From the NCBI GenBank assembly GCA_003979035.1, contig RXOA01000108.1, forward strand, positions 1 through 34,320: DNA of 34,320 nucleotides, written 5' to 3'. Origin of the DNA: Candidatus Bipolaricaulota bacterium (lineage in GTDB: Bacteria; Bipolaricaulota; Bipolaricaulia; UBA7950; UBA9294). Within the stretch, counting starts at the first letter, position 1. The number at the start of each line of letters is the position of its first letter. The notes beneath the pieces were generated by a model. That model had not been told where the DNA came from, did not search any database, and saw only the letters and a list, made by a program, of their open reading frames with translations. The translations under genes were made by a program, and so were the position numbers. Below are positions 18,473 through 29,032 of this stretch, piece after piece.

Positions 18473-20052
18473 GCTTGGACAAAGCCAACGAAGAGAGGGT
18501 GAGGGTTGACGAACCGGGACTTGAATTCCGGGTGGAATTGGACGCCGACAAACCACGGATGGTCTTCCAACTCAAGGATCTCGACCAGCCGCCCGTCAGG
18601 AGATGCTCCCGTGACGTGAAACCCTGCGCTGGAAAATGCTTCCCGATAAGCGGTATTAAACTCGTAACGATGTCGATGGCGCTCAGAGATCTCCGGTGTC
18701 TTGTAGCACGAAACACTGATCGAGTCGGGCGCGAGAACCGCCGGATAGGCACCAAGCCGCATGGTTCCGCCCTTGTCGCGAAGTTCGGATTGGGTCTCCA
18801 TGAGATCGATGACAGGATGGGGAGTCTCGGAATCGAACTCAGAACTGTTGGCGCTCTTCATACCGAGACGATTGCGCGCAAACTCGATTGCCGCGCATTG
18901 CAGTCCAAGACAAATCCCGAAGAACGGAATCCCGTTCGTGCGGGCGTAGGAGACCGCCTCCACTTTCCCGTCCACGCCGCGATCCCCGAAGCCGCCGGGG
19001 ATTAGGATGCCATCTACATCGGACAAGTAGCGCTCCGGACCGTGCTCGTCAACGGATTCCGCGGAGACCCACAAAGGATCGATGCCGACTTCGCAGTGAA
19101 TGCCGGCATGAATGAGCGCTTCGTGAATGCTGATGTACGAATCTCTCAGTTCGATGTACTTCCCGACGATCGCGATGCGTACTCGGCGCGAGGGATGGCG
19201 CAGCTTCTCGACCCTCCGGCTCCAAGGTCCCATGTCGGGCATCCGTGGAGGGAGCTTCAGCCCCGTGGAAACCGCTGCATGAAGGCCTTCCCGTTGGATG
19301 ACAAGCGGGACATCGTAGATGGAGAACTGATCGATGTCCTCGATGACATTGGTTTCGGGAACGTCACAGAACAGGGCGATTTTCCGACGAACATCAGCGG
19401 GGATCGATCGTTCCGCTCGCGCCACGATGGCATCGGGCTGGATTCCGATCCCCCTCAATTCCTTCACACTGTGCTGGGTTGGCTTCGTTTTCAGCTCATC
19501 GGTACTCGACATCTGTGGCAACAAGGTGAGATGAACGAAGAACGTGTCGTCCGCCGGGAGTTCGTCCTTTAGCTGGCGCAGCGCTTCGAGGAACGGAAGG
19601 CTCTCGATGTCGCCGACGGTTCCTCCGATTTCCACGACGGCAATCTCCGCGGCGCAATCTTCAAGGGGTCTTTGGATCAGCTTCTTGATCTCGTCCGTGA
19701 TGTGCGGGATTACTTGCACGGTCTTGCCTAGAAACGATCCGGCACGCTCCTGACGAATGACACTCCAATAGACCTGTCCCGTGGTGGCGTAGTTGCGGGC
19801 GGATAGATTTTCGTCAAGGAACCGCTCATAGCGGCCGATGTCAAGATCCGTTTCCTTGCCATCGTCCGTCACAAACACTTCGCCGTGTTCGTAAGGGTTC
19901 ATCGTGCCTGCGTCGATGTTGACGTAGGGGTCGATTTTCTGCAAAGAGACGCGGTACCCGGATTGTTTGAGGAGGAGGCCAATCGAGGCCGTGACGACCC
20001 CCTTGCCGAGTCCGGAGAGGACCCCACCGGTGACGAACACGAACTTGCGCAA
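18448..20052 (-). CDS. pyrG: CTP synthase
   Basis: KFVFVTGGVLSGLGKGVVTASIGLLLK, KIDPYVNIDAGTMNPYEHGEVFVTDDG, GATase motif GICLGLQCAAIEFARN, GVQFHPEFKSR. TTG start after GGAGG; ATG at 20064 is the alternative. Confidence 0.96.
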   Translation of the reverse strand: MRKFVFVTGGVLSGLGKGVVTASIGLLLKQSGYRVSLQKIDPYVNIDAGTMNPYEHGEVFVTDDGKETDLDIGRYERFLDENLSARNYATTGQVYWSVIRQERAGSFLGKTVQVIPHITDEIKKLIQRPLEDCAAEIAVVEIGGTVGDIESLPFLEALRQLKDELPADDTFFVHLTLLPQMSSTDELKTKPTQHSVKELRGIGIQPDAIVARAERSIPADVRRKIALFCDVPETNVIEDIDQFSIYDVPLVIQREGLHAAVSTGLKLPPRMPDMGPWSRRVEKLRHPSRRVRIAIVGKYIELRDSYISIHEALIHAGIHCEVGIDPLWVSAESVDEHGPERYLSDVDGILIPGGFGDRGVDGKVEAVSYARTNGIPFFGICLGLQCAAIEFARNRLGMKSANSSEFDSETPHPVIDLMETQSELRDKGGTMRLGAYPAVLAPDSISVSCYKTPEISERHRHRYEFNTAYREAFSSAGFHVTGASPDGRLVEILELEDHPWFVGVQFHPEFKSRFVNPHPLFVGFVQACLERHCC

Positions 20053-20135
20053 GAGAGCCTCCATGGGTTTTATGGAAGGATACGAGAAACGCGGGCACTC
20101 GTTCAACCGGGCTCTTGAGTGCGTATCGGAATCCG

Positions 20136-20165
20136 TTGGAGAACAGGGACGGGGTTGCGTATACT
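20136..20165 (+). promoter_or_regulatory. Predicted secG promoter
   Basis: TTGGAG-18 nt-TATACT. Confidence 0.45.
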
Positions 20166-20183
20166 TCTCAAAAGACTGAGAAG
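20164..20183. repeat. Inverted repeat CTTCTCA-aaagac-TGAGAAG overlapping the predicted secG start site
   Basis: Perfect 7-bp arms. Confidence 0.5.
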
Positions 20184-20204
20184 CAATGAAAGGATCGGTA
20201 TTCG

Positions 20205-20426
20205 ATGCGCTTGTTCTTGGAAATCGTACTCGTTCTGGACTGTCTTGCTCTTGTCGGAATGGTCCTCATGCAGATGAGCGAACACTCCGGACTTGGCGGC
20301 GCATTTGGCTCGGGGATGTCCGGCACCGTATTCGGACGTGACGAAACGCGAGATCCCAAGCGCACCGTAACCTATGTGCTTGCGGCTCTCTTTGTTCTGC
20401 TTGGATTCGTTCTCTCCGTGTTCTAG
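20205..20426 (+). CDS. secG: Preprotein translocase subunit SecG
   Basis: Two TM helices with VLMQMSEHSGLGGAFGSGMSGTVFG. Confidence 0.93.
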   Translation: MRLFLEIVLVLDCLALVGMVLMQMSEHSGLGGAFGSGMSGTVFGRDETRDPKRTVTYVLAALFVLLGFVLSVF

Positions 20427-20515
20427 CGGTCGCGTCCAGTAGATGTGGTTTCTCGCTTCCTGTTCCTCTTCTGGGGATGTGATCGATTGGAGCCGGAACA
20501 TCTGAGGGAGGCGAA

Positions 20516-21133
20516 TTGGCGCAACAACGCGTGTTGCTTGCCACAAGAAATCCCGGGAAAATACGCGAAATACGGGAAATTCTCTCATCGGCTCCGGATC
20601 TTGTTCTGTTCACTGTCGATGAAGTCCCGTTTCCGGATGTCGACGAAACCGGGACAACATTCCTCACCAATGCACTGCTGAAGGCCCGCGTCATTGGCGA
20701 GTTGACCGGGTTGGCCGTTCTTGCTGACGATTCAGGGCTTGAGGTTCCGTCATTGGGTGGAGAACCAGGCGTGCGGTCCGCCCGCTATGCCGGCGAGCCC
20801 GCCGACTATGAGGCCAACAATCAGCTCCTACTTCAGCGATTGGCCGAGCTCGATGATCACGGAGAGCGGCGGGACCGATCGGCTCGATTCGTGACCTGGG
20901 TGGTTCTTCGCATGGATCAGCAGCGTGAGTTCTCTTGGCAGGGAGAACTGCGCGGTCGGATCCTGGAAACACCGCGTGGTACAGGGGGGTTCGGCTACGA
21001 CCCGTTGTTCGTTCCCGAAGGGCGAGCAAAGACGCTTGCCGAGATGGGACCCGCTGAGAAGAATCGAATGAGCCACCGCCGCCGAGCCCTGCAACACGTT
21101 CTCATGTTCTTCGAACAGCAACGCAAGCCGTAA
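20516..21133 (+). CDS. rdgB: XTP/dITP diphosphatase, RdgB/HAM1 family
   Basis: VLLATRNPGKIREIREIL, VLADDSGLEVPSLGGEPGVRSARYAG, GTGGFGYDPLFVPEGR, KNRMSHRRRAL. Confidence 0.95.
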   Translation: MAQQRVLLATRNPGKIREIREILSSAPDLVLFTVDEVPFPDVDETGTTFLTNALLKARVIGELTGLAVLADDSGLEVPSLGGEPGVRSARYAGEPADYEANNQLLLQRLAELDDHGERRDRSARFVTWVVLRMDQQREFSWQGELRGRILETPRGTGGFGYDPLFVPEGRAKTLAEMGPAEKNRMSHRRRALQHVLMFFEQQRKP

Positions 21134-21186
21134 CCCGGTGCCATTCTCCGTCTGAGAAGAGTGCGGTACGGAATTTGCGTATTATC

Positions 21187-22308
21187 CTATGAGTCTTCTT
21201 CCGATGGCGTCAGCGGCGGCAGCAGGTCCGAGAGTTGTTTTAGAAGGCGTTTCTGGGCCGGCGTGATGTGGGTCGGGATCACGACTTCGATCCGGACAAC
21301 GTGGTCCCCACGTCCGTTGCTCTGCAGGTCGGGGACGCCTTTCCCCTTGATGCGGATCACTGTTCCGGATGAGGTTCCCGGAGGAACGGTGATCGTCGTC
21401 TCTCCCCACAGTGTCTCCACGGGGATGCGTGCCCCAAGCACTGCTTGGGGGTAATGCAGCTTCAGCACGGAGAGGATATTGCGTCCTTCCCGCTTGAACT
21501 GGTGGTGCGGGATGATCTCGATTACGATGAACAGGTCTCCTGCGGGGGCGCCATCGATGCCGGCGTTCCCTTGTCCTTTGAGGCGCAGGCGCGAGTTCTC
21601 GGAGACTCCGGCCGGCACCGTCACGGAGATCTTGCTCTTCTCTTTCACCCGACCGGATCCGTGACACCGATGGCACGGGGTTGCCGTCACATCCCCCTTG
21701 CCCTGGCATTCAGGGCAGGTTTGGACGTTGATGAAACTCCCGAGCAAGCTCTGCTGGTGATACTCCACTTGTCCCCGACCGTGACATGTCGGGCAGGTCG
21801 TCTTGGTGGTGCCCGGCTCAGCGCCGTTCCCTTCGCATCGGTCGCAGCGAACAAGACGAGGTGCGGTGACTTTGATCTTGGTCCCGATGGCAGCGTCTTC
21901 CAGGGAGATCCTCAGTTTGTATTCGATATCTTCGCCCTGGCGAGCTGCAGTTCGGCGCGATGCGGTCCGCCCGCCTTGGCGGAAGAAGAGATCAAACAGG
22001 TCATCGAATCCGCCGAAGCCAAACTCCGAATACGCCTGACGAGCGCGGCGGAAGTCCGTGTCGCCAAACGTGAATCCTTGTGCGGGGCCGGCGTGGCCAT
22101 ACCGATCGTACTGCAGGCGTTTCTCCTGGTCTGAGAGAACCTCGTAGGCTTCAGCGACGCGCTTGAACTCCTCTTCCGCCCGGCTTTTGTTCTCCGGGTT
22201 CTTGTCCGGATGGAGCTCCTTCGCCTTGCTGCGGTACGCCCGCTTGATCTCTTCCTGGGTTGCCTTGCGATCCAGCCCCAGGATCTCGTAGTAATCTGTC
22301 TTGGCCAC
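21187..22308 (-). CDS. dnaJ: Chaperone DnaJ
   Basis: DYYEILGLDRKATQEEIKRAYRSKAKELHPDKNP; four CxxCxGxG-type motifs. GTG start. Confidence 0.96.
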   Translation of the reverse strand: MAKTDYYEILGLDRKATQEEIKRAYRSKAKELHPDKNPENKSRAEEEFKRVAEAYEVLSDQEKRLQYDRYGHAGPAQGFTFGDTDFRRARQAYSEFGFGGFDDLFDLFFRQGGRTASRRTAARQGEDIEYKLRISLEDAAIGTKIKVTAPRLVRCDRCEGNGAEPGTTKTTCPTCHGRGQVEYHQQSLLGSFINVQTCPECQGKGDVTATPCHRCHGSGRVKEKSKISVTVPAGVSENSRLRLKGQGNAGIDGAPAGDLFIVIEIIPHHQFKREGRNILSVLKLHYPQAVLGARIPVETLWGETTITVPPGTSSGTVIRIKGKGVPDLQSNGRGDHVVRIEVVIPTHITPAQKRLLKQLSDLLPPLTPSEEDS

Positions 22309-22328
22309 GCCGTCCGCTTCCCTTTCCC

Positions 22329-24779
<2,451 letters not shown>

Positions 24780-24805
<26 letters not shown>

Positions 24806-25865
24806 GAACTTCCTCCTCCGCATGACGGGCGCGAGCACCGAGGAAGAACGCCTCCAATCTCGCGCCAATGTAACTCGTCGCGGACAATGCTTTGCTGTAG
24901 TCCATCCACAGTGGAGCAATGATTCCAAGAACACCATCATGGGGGCCGTACCCGGACGTGACCACGCTGAAGCCTTCCATCCCTGGCAACGGCATGTCCC
25001 CAATGGCGATTGCGACGCCGGGATCCCCTTTGCGGTAGGCGTAAACAGCTTTCACAAAGGCCGTTGGATCCTTCAATGAACTCATCAGGCCGGCGAATCG
25101 ATCCAATGCGGTCTCAGGCTCCACAAGGCGAAGTTCCGGGAGCAAGTTTGCCAACCCCTCAAGAAAAAGAGGCTGCCGCTGTTCGCGCGCCAACAAGAAC
25201 CTCAATACGCGAAGCGCCTGTCGGACGGACGGCTCGTACCAGACGTCCGAACGATCTTCGGAAGCCAGTTGAAGAACACGGTCCAACGTCACGCCGCGAA
25301 GGTTGTCATTGATCAGCTGATTCACCCGCTCGAAGACATCGTGATCGTCATCGATGTGCGTATCGACGGGAACGACGCCATGTTTCACGACGCCAATATC
25401 GGAGATCACGACCAGGAGCGCCGAATGCGCCGAAAGTCGTGTCAGCACAACGCGGTTGAGCCGAGTCTCCTCAGCGCGTGCGGGAATCACAAAGCCGACA
25501 CAACCGGTGATGCTTGCCAGCACAAAGGCTGTATGCTGCATCGTCTCCGCCACTTCAAGATACGGCATCTCATATGCTTCGACGATGGCGTGCTGCTCCC
25601 GGTGGGTCAGTTCCGAAAGATCGAGGAGCCATTCCACGAAGAAACGGTATCCTTTTGCGGTTGGAACGCGTCCCGATGAGGAGTACGGCTTGCGGATGAA
25701 CTCGCGCTCCTCAAGATCGCTCATGTCATTGCGCACCGTGGCCGATGACACGCGTAGCCCGTAGTCTTCAAGGATCATTCGCGATGAAACGGGTTCTCGG
25801 TAGCGAATATACCGATCAACGATCTCTTTCAGAATCAGCCGCTGTCTCTCAGGTAGGGTCATCAT
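24780..25865 (-). CDS. hrcA: Heat-inducible transcription repressor HrcA
   Basis: LPERQRLILKEIVDRYIRYREPVSSRMILEDYGLRVSSATVRNDMSDLEEREFIRKPYSSSGRVPTAKGYRFFV; GTG at 25877 is an alternative start. Confidence 0.94.
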
Positions 25866-25870
25866 CGTAT

Positions 25871-25897
25871 TTAGCACTTAAGATTACTGTCTGCTAA
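25871..25897. promoter_or_regulatory. CIRCE-like HrcA operator (degenerate inner arms)
   Basis: TTAGCACTT-N9-GTCTGCTAA versus canonical TTAGCACTC-N9-GAGTGCTAA, at the predicted hrcA start site. Confidence 0.8.
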
Positions 25898-25925
25898 TGA
25901 TAGGCGGCGTTGGGTTTTTTGTCAA
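25897..25925 (-). promoter_or_regulatory. Predicted sigma-70 type promoter of hrcA operon
   Basis: Minus strand TTGACA-17 nt-TATCAT. Confidence 0.8.
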
Positions 25926-25933
25926 TGCCGGTC

Positions 25934-25962
25934 TTGACAGACTGCTCACATCGGCCTATAGT
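25934..25962 (+). promoter_or_regulatory. Predicted sigma-70 type promoter of the leader/ABC transporter operon
   Basis: TTGACA-17 nt-TATAGT, back-to-back with the hrcA promoter. Confidence 0.85.
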
Positions 25963-25971
25963 GGCTCCAAG

Positions 25972-26076
25972 ATGAATCAAGCAAGGAGCACCGAACGAGT
26001 CCAATTGCGGCACGTGACCGGCTCCTGCTTCTATTTCTGCTATTGGTTTAGCCCCGGCTTCTGCGAAACGCGCTAG
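25972..26076 (+). CDS. Putative aromatic/Cys-rich leader peptide MNQARSTERVQLRHVTGSCFYFCYWFSPGFCETR
   Basis: ATG 9 nt after a TATAGT -10 element; CFYFCYWFSPGFC run; TAG stop in hairpin; terminator follows. Confidence 0.6.
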   Translation: MNQARSTERVQLRHVTGSCFYFCYWFSPGFCETR

Positions 26077-26104
26077 CGATTCACAAGCGCGTTCCGGAGA
26101 AGCC
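26056..26104 (+). promoter_or_regulatory. Nested hairpin in leader containing the leader stop codon (candidate 1:2 stem)
   Basis: GGCTTCT/AGAAGCC outer 7 bp and AACGCGCT/AGCGCGTT inner 8 bp, both perfect. Confidence 0.65.
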
Positions 26105-26111
26105 AGTTGCC

Positions 26112-26145
26112 GACTGCAGGCATTTGCCTGCGGTCTTTTCTTTTT
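26112..26145 (+). terminator. Intrinsic terminator/attenuator upstream of the ABC transporter
   Basis: GACTGCAGGC-attt-GCCTGCGGTC stem (one G-U) followed by TTTTCTTTTT. Confidence 0.9.
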
Positions 26146-26334
26146 GGCGTACGGGTAGAGATGAGAAAGATGTGGAAACCAAGGAGGTGAGTCGATTCCA
26201 TAGGAAAAGAGCGCAAGGATGGAAGACGCCGCCCGCGCAACGGACCGGCAAAGATCGCTGCCGCGGGCGGTGCTGTGGAGCAGCCCTGTGACCAGGGCTG
26301 CAGGAAGGATAGCTTACAAGATGAAGGAGTTGTT

Positions 26335-27333
26335 GTGAAGCGAAATGCGCTGTTGATCATGATAGGGCTGTTGGTTTGCGTTGCGCTTGTCGGAGTCTCG
26401 GCTCCGCTGAAGGTTGGTATCTGCAAGATCGTGGAACATCCGGCGCTCGATGCGGTGGAACAAGGGGCGATCGATGCGTTGACAGCCGCCGGATACGAAG
26501 ACGGAGTTGACGTGGAGTACCTCCTTGCCAGCGCTCAAGGTGACTACACTGTGGCGATCTCGATTGCCCAGAACTTCCGGGCGCAGGGTGTGGATTTTGT
26601 CGTTGCCATTGCGACGGCGACAGCCCAAGCCGCAGCAGAAGTGTTCCGGGGTACGGATGTCCCGGTGATCTACGCCGCCATTACTGATCCGGTCGGAGCT
26701 CTGCTTGTCCCCGATGCCACCGATCCCAGCGGCAATGAGAACATCACCGGTGTGTCGGACATGATCAATGTCGCCGATGACATCCGACTTCTTCAGGAAC
26801 TGTCCGATGAGATCGATTCGATCGGCATCGTGTACAACCCCGGCGAGGCGAACTCCGTGGTGCTGACGGACATGGCGCGCGAGGCAGCGGAAGCCCTTGG
26901 CCTGTCGCTGATTGCGGCGAGCGCGGATACGTCGGCGAATGTTCCGATTGCCGCGCAGTCGCTGATCGGGCGGGTTGATGCCCTGTACGTGACAACGGAC
27001 AACACGGTCGTCTCTGCGATTGATTCCGTGCTCGCCGTCTCACGAGAGGCAAAGATTCCGTTCCTTGTCGCCGATCCAACGAGCCTCGCCAGTGCGACGC
27101 TTGCCGTCGGATTCGACTACTACGATTTGGGCTTGACGGCCGGAGATTTGGTGTTGCGGATTCTCGACGGCGCGCGCCCGAACGAGATCCCGGTGACGTT
27201 TGTTTCGGGGGCCGGAATCCACTTGAACGTCGATGAAGCGATCCTGATCGAATTTGAGTTTCCGGCGTCGGTCGTTGAGCGAGCGTCTTCGGTGCTGTAC
27301 GGCGGCGTGAGTTTCACCAAGAACGAGGAATAG
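26335..27333 (+). CDS. ABC transporter substrate-binding protein, TrpX/ABC_sub_bind (PF04392-like)
   Basis: GTG after AAGGAG; KRNALLIMIGLLVCVALVGVSAPLKVGICKIVEHPALDAVEQGAIDAL...; VIYAAITDPVGALL, ITGVSD, SIGIVYNPGEANS. Confidence 0.9.
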   Translation: MKRNALLIMIGLLVCVALVGVSAPLKVGICKIVEHPALDAVEQGAIDALTAAGYEDGVDVEYLLASAQGDYTVAISIAQNFRAQGVDFVVAIATATAQAAAEVFRGTDVPVIYAAITDPVGALLVPDATDPSGNENITGVSDMINVADDIRLLQELSDEIDSIGIVYNPGEANSVVLTDMAREAAEALGLSLIAASADTSANVPIAAQSLIGRVDALYVTTDNTVVSAIDSVLAVSREAKIPFLVADPTSLASATLAVGFDYYDLGLTAGDLVLRILDGARPNEIPVTFVSGAGIHLNVDEAILIEFEFPASVVERASSVLYGGVSFTKNEE

Positions 27334-27348
27334 GACGGGAGATCGGCG

Positions 27349-28248
27349 ATGGAGACGCTTCTCATACACGCACTCGAACAAGGGCTGGCCTACGGGATTG
27401 CCGCGCTTGGCATTTTCCTGACCTATCGCATTCTCGACTTCCCTGATCTCACCGTTGATGGGAGCTTCGTGACCGGAGCGGCCATCGCCTCTCTTCTCTT
27501 GTCCAGATACGGATTTGACCCGTTCTCCGTGCTTGTCATCGCGTTCGTCGCCGGAGCGGCGGCAGGAACGGTGACCGGATTGCTGCACACGAAGATGAAG
27601 ATCACCCGCCTCTTGTCGGGCGTGCTGATGATGATCATGCTGTATTCGATCAACCTGCGGATCATGGGGCGGCCAAACCTGTCCCTGCTTCGCATTGACA
27701 CGGTGACGCGACTTGTCGACGCAGCCTGGTCCGGGCTTGGACCGGTGGCGATTCTGGTGTTCATCACGATTCTGGCGATGGGCGTTAAGTTCGCCTTGGA
27801 CCTATTCCTGCGCACGGAACTTGGGTTTGCGCTTCGTGCTACTGGGGACAGTGAGACGATGATCATCGCCCAGGGAGTCAACACCAACACCATGAAGGTT
27901 CTTGGTGTCGCTGTCGCCAACGGATTGGTTGCCCTCTCCGGCGCATTGGTGGCGCAGTACAACGGATTCGCGGATGTTGGAATGGGAACCGGGACGATCG
28001 TGACCGGTCTTGCAGCCGTCATCATCGGAGGTACGCTGATCCGATCTTCGCGGATCGGATGGATGACTGCTGGGGTCCTGGTCGGATCGGTCATCTACCG
28101 ACTGGCGGTCGTGCTGGCACTGCGCTACGGCTATGTCATCGGATTCCAGGCGAGCGACATGAAGCTGGTGACGTCTCTTCTGGTGATTTTGGCGTTGGTG
28201 GCACCAACGCTCCGCGAACGCCGACAAAGGAAGGTGCGGGCATGCTGA
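27349..28248 (+). CDS. ABC transporter permease (TrpY-like)
   Basis: METLLIHALEQGLAYGIAALGIFLTYRILDFPDLTVDGSFVTGAAI...; multi-TM, adjacent to the binding protein. Confidence 0.9.
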   Translation: METLLIHALEQGLAYGIAALGIFLTYRILDFPDLTVDGSFVTGAAIASLLLSRYGFDPFSVLVIAFVAGAAAGTVTGLLHTKMKITRLLSGVLMMIMLYSINLRIMGRPNLSLLRIDTVTRLVDAAWSGLGPVAILVFITILAMGVKFALDLFLRTELGFALRATGDSETMIIAQGVNTNTMKVLGVAVANGLVALSGALVAQYNGFADVGMGTGTIVTGLAAVIIGGTLIRSSRIGWMTAGVLVGSVIYRLAVVLALRYGYVIGFQASDMKLVTSLLVILALVAPTLRERRQRKVRAC

Positions 28249-29030
28249 GCCTGAGAGGTGTCTCCAAGGTTTTCCAGATAGGCGCTGATCGCAAGGTTGC
28301 GATCCGGCAAATCGATCTTGATCTTCGCTCCGGTGAGTTCTTGACGATCATCGGCTCCAATGGTGCAGGCAAGAGCACGCTCCTGAATCTCATTGCAGGA
28401 ACAGTTCCCCCCACGACGGGCACGATCCGGCTGGCAGACATGGACATCACCGGTGTGCCGCCTCACATCCGAGCGCGGCGGATCGGTCGCATCGTTCAAG
28501 ATCCGCTGGCCGGAACGGCTCCGTCGATGACGGTTGCGGAGAACCTTGCTCTGGCCTCGAAGCGAGGGCGTCGGACGCTGCGACTCGGTCTTCCATCCCG
28601 GATGCACCGCCGCATCCGCGCGCAACTAGAGGTGCTGAACATCGGCATGGAAGATCGTCTTGACTGCAGTGTGTCGACTCTTTCCGGTGGAGAGCGGCAA
28701 GCGCTGACGATTCTGATGGCAACCCTTGCCCAGCCGGAGATCCTGTTGCTTGATGAACACACGGCGGCGCTCGATCCAAGCAACGCCGCGATGATCGTGC
28801 GGATGACCTGCGCATTCGTTGAACGGCTTGGGCTGACGACGTTGATGGTGACCCACAATATGGAACAGGCGATCGAACTCGGCGATCGTCTGGTGATGAT
28901 GCACAAAGGCGAGATCATTCATGATATCGCCGGAGAGGCAAAGGCCACCACAAGCGTTGGCGAGCTGGTCGACATGTTCTCTCGGCATCACATTGTTGAC
29001 GATGAACTGCTGCTCGAACGCGTGTGCTGA
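28242..29030 (+). CDS. ABC transporter ATP-binding protein (TrpZ-like)
   Basis: IIGSNGAGKSTLLNLIAG, LSGGERQALTILMATLAQPEILLLDEHTAALDP; ATG overlaps permease stop. Confidence 0.93.
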   Translation: MLSLRGVSKVFQIGADRKVAIRQIDLDLRSGEFLTIIGSNGAGKSTLLNLIAGTVPPTTGTIRLADMDITGVPPHIRARRIGRIVQDPLAGTAPSMTVAENLALASKRGRRTLRLGLPSRMHRRIRAQLEVLNIGMEDRLDCSVSTLSGGERQALTILMATLAQPEILLLDEHTAALDPSNAAMIVRMTCAFVERLGLTTLMVTHNMEQAIELGDRLVMMHKGEIIHDIAGEAKATTSVGELVDMFSRHHIVDDELLLERVC

Positions 29031-29032
29031 CC

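Noticed and set aside
25963-26334. T-box riboswitch as explanation of the transporter leader
   Set aside because: No T-box consensus (AGGGTGGnACCGCG-like) before the terminator, and no recognisable AGTA/GNUG elements.
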